DNA of 64,000 bases, taken from positions 1 through 64,000 of the forward strand of contig CALECT010000124.1 of NCBI GenBank assembly GCA_937949725.1, read 5' to 3'. Source of the stretch: an uncultured Pseudanabaenaceae cyanobacterium (lineage in GTDB: Bacteria; Cyanobacteriota; Cyanobacteriia; PCC-9006; JAAUQQ01). This document shows, in pieces, positions 60,666-64,000 of the stretch. Under the pieces are notes generated by a model that saw only the letters and a list, made by a program, of their open reading frames with translations, ran no database searches and had not been told where the DNA came from. The stretch's first letter is position 1. The number at the start of each line of letters is the position of its first letter. The translations under genes and the position numbers were made by a program.

Positions 60666-62820
60666 CGAGATGCTCCCCAAAGAACTCCGCATACAACTGA
60701 CAGCGCGGCACGACCTGATTACCCACCCGCCTCACAATCCCCGCCCCATTCAACCGGAAAAACACTCGCTCATCGGTACAATCCTGCCGCTTCAGCACCT
60801 CCATAAACCCCGCCACCAGCGACCGTTGGTCATACATCCGAAACAAGTGATAGCGCAAATGGTCCCCAAACGGCCCCCGCTCATCCGCCGCCGTCGAAAA
60901 CAACTCCGCCGCCGCCATCCGACCACTCGCCACCAAATACAACGCCCGCCGCGTCAGGTAGGGATGCCCATTCAACAACCCAATCAGCTTCTGCAACTCA
61001 CTCACTCCAAAAGGCTCCCCATGGGCCTCATTCAACGCCCCCACCTGCTCCGGCGAAAAATCCTCCAGCCGCAACACCTGGCCCACATTAAACGGCGACT
61101 GATTCAAATCCGCAATCAACTGATAAGGCTCCGTCGAAGTCACCAAAGCCAGATCCAACTGCTTCCACAGCGACTTCATTGCCCGCTGATTATGCCAACT
61201 GCGCAACATACTAAAAAAATCATTGCGAAACGGTGTATCAAACATCCGCTCCACCTCATCCATCGCCAACACAATCGGCGTAGTCACCTGCTTCAAAATA
61301 TGCCGCCCCATATAGCGCGTACAGCGCTGCGTATTGCCCAGAGGCCGCGCCCAATACTGCTCAACCTCATCCTCCAAATCCAGCTCATCCGTCAAGCAAT
61401 AGCAAAACTGCCGATAAAACGTATCCGCATCCTGCAACGCCGCTTGATCAAACAACTGAAAATCTAAAAACACCACCTCCTTCCCCGCCGCCGCCGCCGC
61501 CGCCATCGTCCGCAACAGCAACGAACTCTTCCCCATCTGCCTCGGCCCCTTAATCGTCACCGTCACCCCCGGCTCGGCGATCGTCTCCAGCGCCACACTA
61601 TCAATCTGGTCCCGCGCCACATAAAACGCCGACTCCGGATCCATAGTCCCCTCCGGCTGCTCCAGCACCGGGCTCGCAGTCGACTTCTTAGACTTCTTCA
61701 GCTGCTGGGGCTGTGCCGAAGACTTGGGTGGTGGCAATTTCTCTCGCATCTGAGGCTCCAACAACGCCTCCTTAGCCTGTGCCGTCTCCACCGGCAACTG
61801 TCCCCCAGCCAACGCCACCTCCAGCTCCGCCACCAGTCGCACCGTATCCTGCTCCCCATCCCAAAAGGCCCAGTTAATCGGATCCAAATACACATTCAGC
61901 GGATACTGAAACGGCTCCCGATAGCCCACCCGCACCGGCAAAATCATCGGCTTGCTGTCGCTAGAAGCCGCAGCAGCCTCCTGAGCCAAACTCACTTCCA
62001 GCTCTACCATCTCACTCTGCACCGATCGCCCCGACAGCAACACAACTACCGCATCGGCCTGCTTAATCTGCAGTTCAATTTGCTCCCGCCAGCGAGTCCC
62101 CACCGACATCTGCTGGTCAAGAAACACCTCATGGTGCTCCCTCAATGCAGTCACAAGTTCCTTTACCAACGGCTCATCTGGCTTAACATTTCGCTTGTAA
62201 CTCACAAAAACTTTAGCTGCTGAAAGCTTGCTCGCAGGCACAGCCTCCTCATGAACATGACGTCGCCCCCAAGTCATAACCGGTTCATGAGGCAATCGCT
62301 CCAAATCCAACGCACATAAGCCAAGCTGAAAAGCAACTTCAAAAGATTTGCCATAGCCCACCCCGTCATAAAACGCTTCTGCAAACTTCCGCGCTGCATC
62401 GTCCCCCACCGTCCGCTGCATGCCAATCAAACAGCCCGAGACCGAATCTAGCAGCGCTTCTGCCTGCACCTTCGAATAACAGGCATTCAGCACCACACAT
62501 TTAACAGTCGGAAACAACCCAAACAACCGAGCAATCCCCTTCGTATCTGCCAGTTGACTGCTTCCCTCCTCATCCTCCAGAACCAGCCCATCGCCTCCCT
62601 TACCATGCCCGGCGAAATGGACAATCTGGGGGTCATGCTCCAGCAGCGCCTGACGCAGCCCCTTCAGCGTCACCGCATCTTCCTTCACCACCTCAAATTT
62701 CTCTCGCCCATCCGGCACCCGCCGCAGGGCCTCCTCAATATCCCGCACCTCCTGCTTCAACCGCAGTGGTGTCGTATCCCGAGGATTTGCGGCCAGAATT
62801 AGGATCTTCGTCGCAGCCAT
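60658..62820 (-). CDS. CHAT protease - TIR - AAA (AAA_35-like) fusion protein
   Basis: A 720-aa protein with three modules. CHAT (caspase-like) domain, residues 1-190: the catalytic dyad is His72 in IVHFAGHGKGGDG and Cys114 in VVLNACYSKVQAEAL. TIR domain, about 203-335: KVFVSYKRN, FLDQQMSVGTRWREQI, ADAVVVLLSGRSVQSEM with the Glu expected for NADase activity at 273 or 275, and PVRVGYREPFQYPL. After a Pro/Lys/Ser-rich linker, an AAA_35-type STAND ATPase, about 395-720: Walker A IKGPRQMGKSSLL (about 423-435) and Walker B IVLAMDEVERM (about 516-526). It carries two potential effectors (protease and NAD+-consuming TIR) with a switch ATPase similar to that of the next gene, with which it overlaps by 8 bp. 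A conflict or programmed-death system is inferred. Confidence 0.86.
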   Translation of the reverse strand: MAATKILILAANPRDTTPLRLKQEVRDIEEALRRVPDGREKFEVVKEDAVTLKGLRQALLEHDPQIVHFAGHGKGGDGLVLEDEEGSSQLADTKGIARLFGLFPTVKCVVLNACYSKVQAEALLDSVSGCLIGMQRTVGDDAARKFAEAFYDGVGYGKSFEVAFQLGLCALDLERLPHEPVMTWGRRHVHEEAVPASKLSAAKVFVSYKRNVKPDEPLVKELVTALREHHEVFLDQQMSVGTRWREQIELQIKQADAVVVLLSGRSVQSEMVELEVSLAQEAAAASSDSKPMILPVRVGYREPFQYPLNVYLDPINWAFWDGEQDTVRLVAELEVALAGGQLPVETAQAKEALLEPQMREKLPPPKSSAQPQQLKKSKKSTASPVLEQPEGTMDPESAFYVARDQIDSVALETIAEPGVTVTIKGPRQMGKSSLLLRTMAAAAAAGKEVVFLDFQLFDQAALQDADTFYRQFCYCLTDELDLEDEVEQYWARPLGNTQRCTRYMGRHILKQVTTPIVLAMDEVERMFDTPFRNDFFSMLRSWHNQRAMKSLWKQLDLALVTSTEPYQLIADLNQSPFNVGQVLRLEDFSPEQVGALNEAHGEPFGVSELQKLIGLLNGHPYLTRRALYLVASGRMAAAELFSTAADERGPFGDHLRYHLFRMYDQRSLVAGFMEVLKRQDCTDERVFFRLNGAGIVRRVGNQVVPRCQLYAEFFGEHLDG

Positions 62821-63000
62821 GAGTTGTAAGTGTTTTTACCACCTGTCACAAGATATTAGAGTGAACACTCATACTTTTGACCTAGATGAAGCAAAATGTA
62901 GCAGTGGTTAAAGGTGCCTCTACGACCCCACTTGCAATATTTTTCGTCTCCTGGTGCAAACTAAGCAAAGACCTCTGCATTTATCTCTAGTGCTTTGCCC

Positions 63001-64000
63001 ATGGCTGCCCCTGCGGACCCCAACAAAACCCAGCTCAAGCTTGGCCTAGAAGCGGCGAAGAATAAGGACTATGCCGTGGCGATCGCCCACCTTCGCCAGG
63101 TCAAACCCAGCCCCTCCTACGAACAAGCCCAGCAGGCCCTGGTCATCACCCTAAGCAAAACGGGGCAGGTTGAGGATGCGATCGCCCGCTGCCAGCCCCT
63201 CCTAACCAGCGCCAAACCCGAAACTCGCCAATGGGCCAAGACCAGCCTCGCCAAACTCCAAAGCCGCACTGCTCAAGCTCCCCTAAACGCAGCCCCTACA
63301 AAACCCTCGCCCCAGCTCGACCCCAAGACTCAGCCGCCCCAAGCCAACAACCTTTCCCCTTCTACAGGTGGAACTGAGCTGCATCCTGAGCCTGTCACAG
63401 GAGAAGGGAAGCCAAGCCTAAATCCATCACTCAAATCCAACACTCAACCTAGCACCTCCACTCCCCCAACTTCTTCGACCAAGCAAAACGAAACGCTCGA
63501 CAAACTCGCAGCTCTACTCCCCCAGCCCCTTAAAAATCTCAGCAGCTCTATCCGAGCAAAAGCTGGAAGACTTCAGCCCCCCCCGCGACAAAAGCGAGAC
63601 GAAACTGGGAAGCCCCTCCTCCAATCCCAAGTCCTCCCCTTCAAAAATGCCCCGGCTCCCCAGCGCTGGAAACCGCTTCCTCCCCTCGCAACGAGCCGTT
63701 GGACCTGGGCCGGGCTTTTCCTCCTCAGCCTCTGGGCACTGAAACTCATTAACGAAGCTCGCTTTTGGCCCGGCTTCATTGCCAACTACAGCATTTGGGT
63801 GGTGGGAATTTTAGGTGCGATCGCCTACGGCATTATTTGGATCAACCACCGAAATCTGGCTCAAAACGGCGGTCCGCTCAAGCTGCGTCTCCAAGAAATC
63901 CTTACAGTCCTCGCCCTCGGATGGCTGGTCCCCTTCTCCATCCCCACCGCCATTCGACTGCTCAACAGCATCCTGATCAAGATCCCCTTTTGGGACCCCT
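63001..64000 (+). CDS. TPR-like/membrane protein, N-terminal part (partial; M48-protease-like architecture)
   Basis: An uninterrupted frame from the ATG at 63001 to the window end (333 codons, no stop). It opens TQLKLGLEAAKNKDYAVAIA, a TPR-like helix pair (SYEQAQQALVITLSKTGQVEDAIARCQPLL in two helices), then a Pro/Ser/Thr-rich linker (about 85-225), the segment QRWKPLPPL and transmembrane helices (WAGLFLLSLWALKLI, YSIWVVGILGAIAYGIIW, ILTVLALGWLVPFSI). TPR-like start, proline linker, RW(K/R)PL and membrane region recall cyanobacterial M48/Ste24-type metalloproteases, whose HExxH domain would lie past the window. That catalytic part is not seen, so the call is tentative. Codons are in a good coding pattern. 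Confidence 0.6.
   Translation, partial: MAAPADPNKTQLKLGLEAAKNKDYAVAIAHLRQVKPSPSYEQAQQALVITLSKTGQVEDAIARCQPLLTSAKPETRQWAKTSLAKLQSRTAQAPLNAAPTKPSPQLDPKTQPPQANNLSPSTGGTELHPEPVTGEGKPSLNPSLKSNTQPSTSTPPTSSTKQNETLDKLAALLPQPLKNLSSSIRAKAGRLQPPPRQKRDETGKPLLQSQVLPFKNAPAPQRWKPLPPLATSRWTWAGLFLLSLWALKLINEARFWPGFIANYSIWVVGILGAIAYGIIWINHRNLAQNGGPLKLRLQEILTVLALGWLVPFSIPTAIRLLNSILIKIPFWDP

Noticed and set aside
59943..61467. Plus-strand open frames (287 and 265 codons) opposite the AAA/WD40 and CHAT-TIR genes
   Set aside because: Extremely Pro/Arg/His/Gln-rich translations typical of antisense to GC-biased codons; the minus strand has intact domains.

Overview
The window is cyanobacterial chromosome. The evidence is a BicA-type bicarbonate transporter, a gamma-tocopherol-methyltransferase-like gene, dense GCGATCGC (HIP1) octamers, PEP-CTERM proteins, NACHT/pentapeptide and CHAT/WD40 multidomain proteins, and a complete fraC-fraD-fraE filament-integrity operon. 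FraCDE, an HpsE-like glycosyltransferase and the surface and exopolysaccharide genes point to a filamentous species, perhaps Leptolyngbya- or Limnothrix-like. That placement is inference; there is no rRNA in the window.

Left part (1-12.6 kb): the 5' end of aspS, a GNAT acetyltransferase, a tandem pair of PEP-CTERM proteins duplicated together with their flanks, bicA, a Nudix hydrolase, a HerA-like ATPase, a membrane protein of unknown function, tRNA-Arg(CCG), recF, speD and larE. Middle-left (12.7-21.7 kb): an exopolysaccharide/cell-surface cluster with an HpsE-like GT2, a GT4, a GT4-GT2 fusion, another GT4, a sulfotransferase and a CsaB-type pyruvyl transferase. 21.8-31.5 kb: a three-gene surface-protein operon on the minus strand (small DUF11/SdrD-like protein, large outer-membrane beta-barrel, 1519-aa DUF11-repeat protein). 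32.5-35.2 kb: fraCDE. 35.4-42.7 kb: a tandem-duplicated CobO-type adenosyltransferase, a phytase-like esterase, glgB, a small conserved protein, ruvC and a tocopherol-type methyltransferase.

Right part (42.7-64 kb) is accessory in character: a NACHT NTPase with a long pentapeptide-repeat tail, prfC, an SRA-HNH modification-dependent nuclease, DUF4058 and Rpn-family genes, an HlyD adaptor plus PilZ-type cellulose-synthase-like pair, an SH3 protein, a secreted rhodanese, and finally two overlapping genes encoding a CHAT-TIR-AAA protein and an AAA-transmembrane-WD40 protein. Three decayed pieces of an ACT-domain gene are scattered through this part, and a 142-bp-period inverted-repeat element fills one intergenic gap. 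The last gene (from 63001) runs off the end and resembles the N-terminus of a cyanobacterial M48-type membrane protease.

The best candidate for an undescribed system is the translationally coupled CHAT-TIR-AAA / AAA-TM-WD40 pair (57492-62820). Its parts match NTP-dependent conflict or programmed-death systems of multicellular bacteria: a protease-like and a TIR effector on one chain, and a fast-evolving repeat sensor on the other, joined by related ATPase domains. Second are the DUF11/beta-barrel surface operon and the NACHT-pentapeptide gene with twin palindromic operator-like sites.
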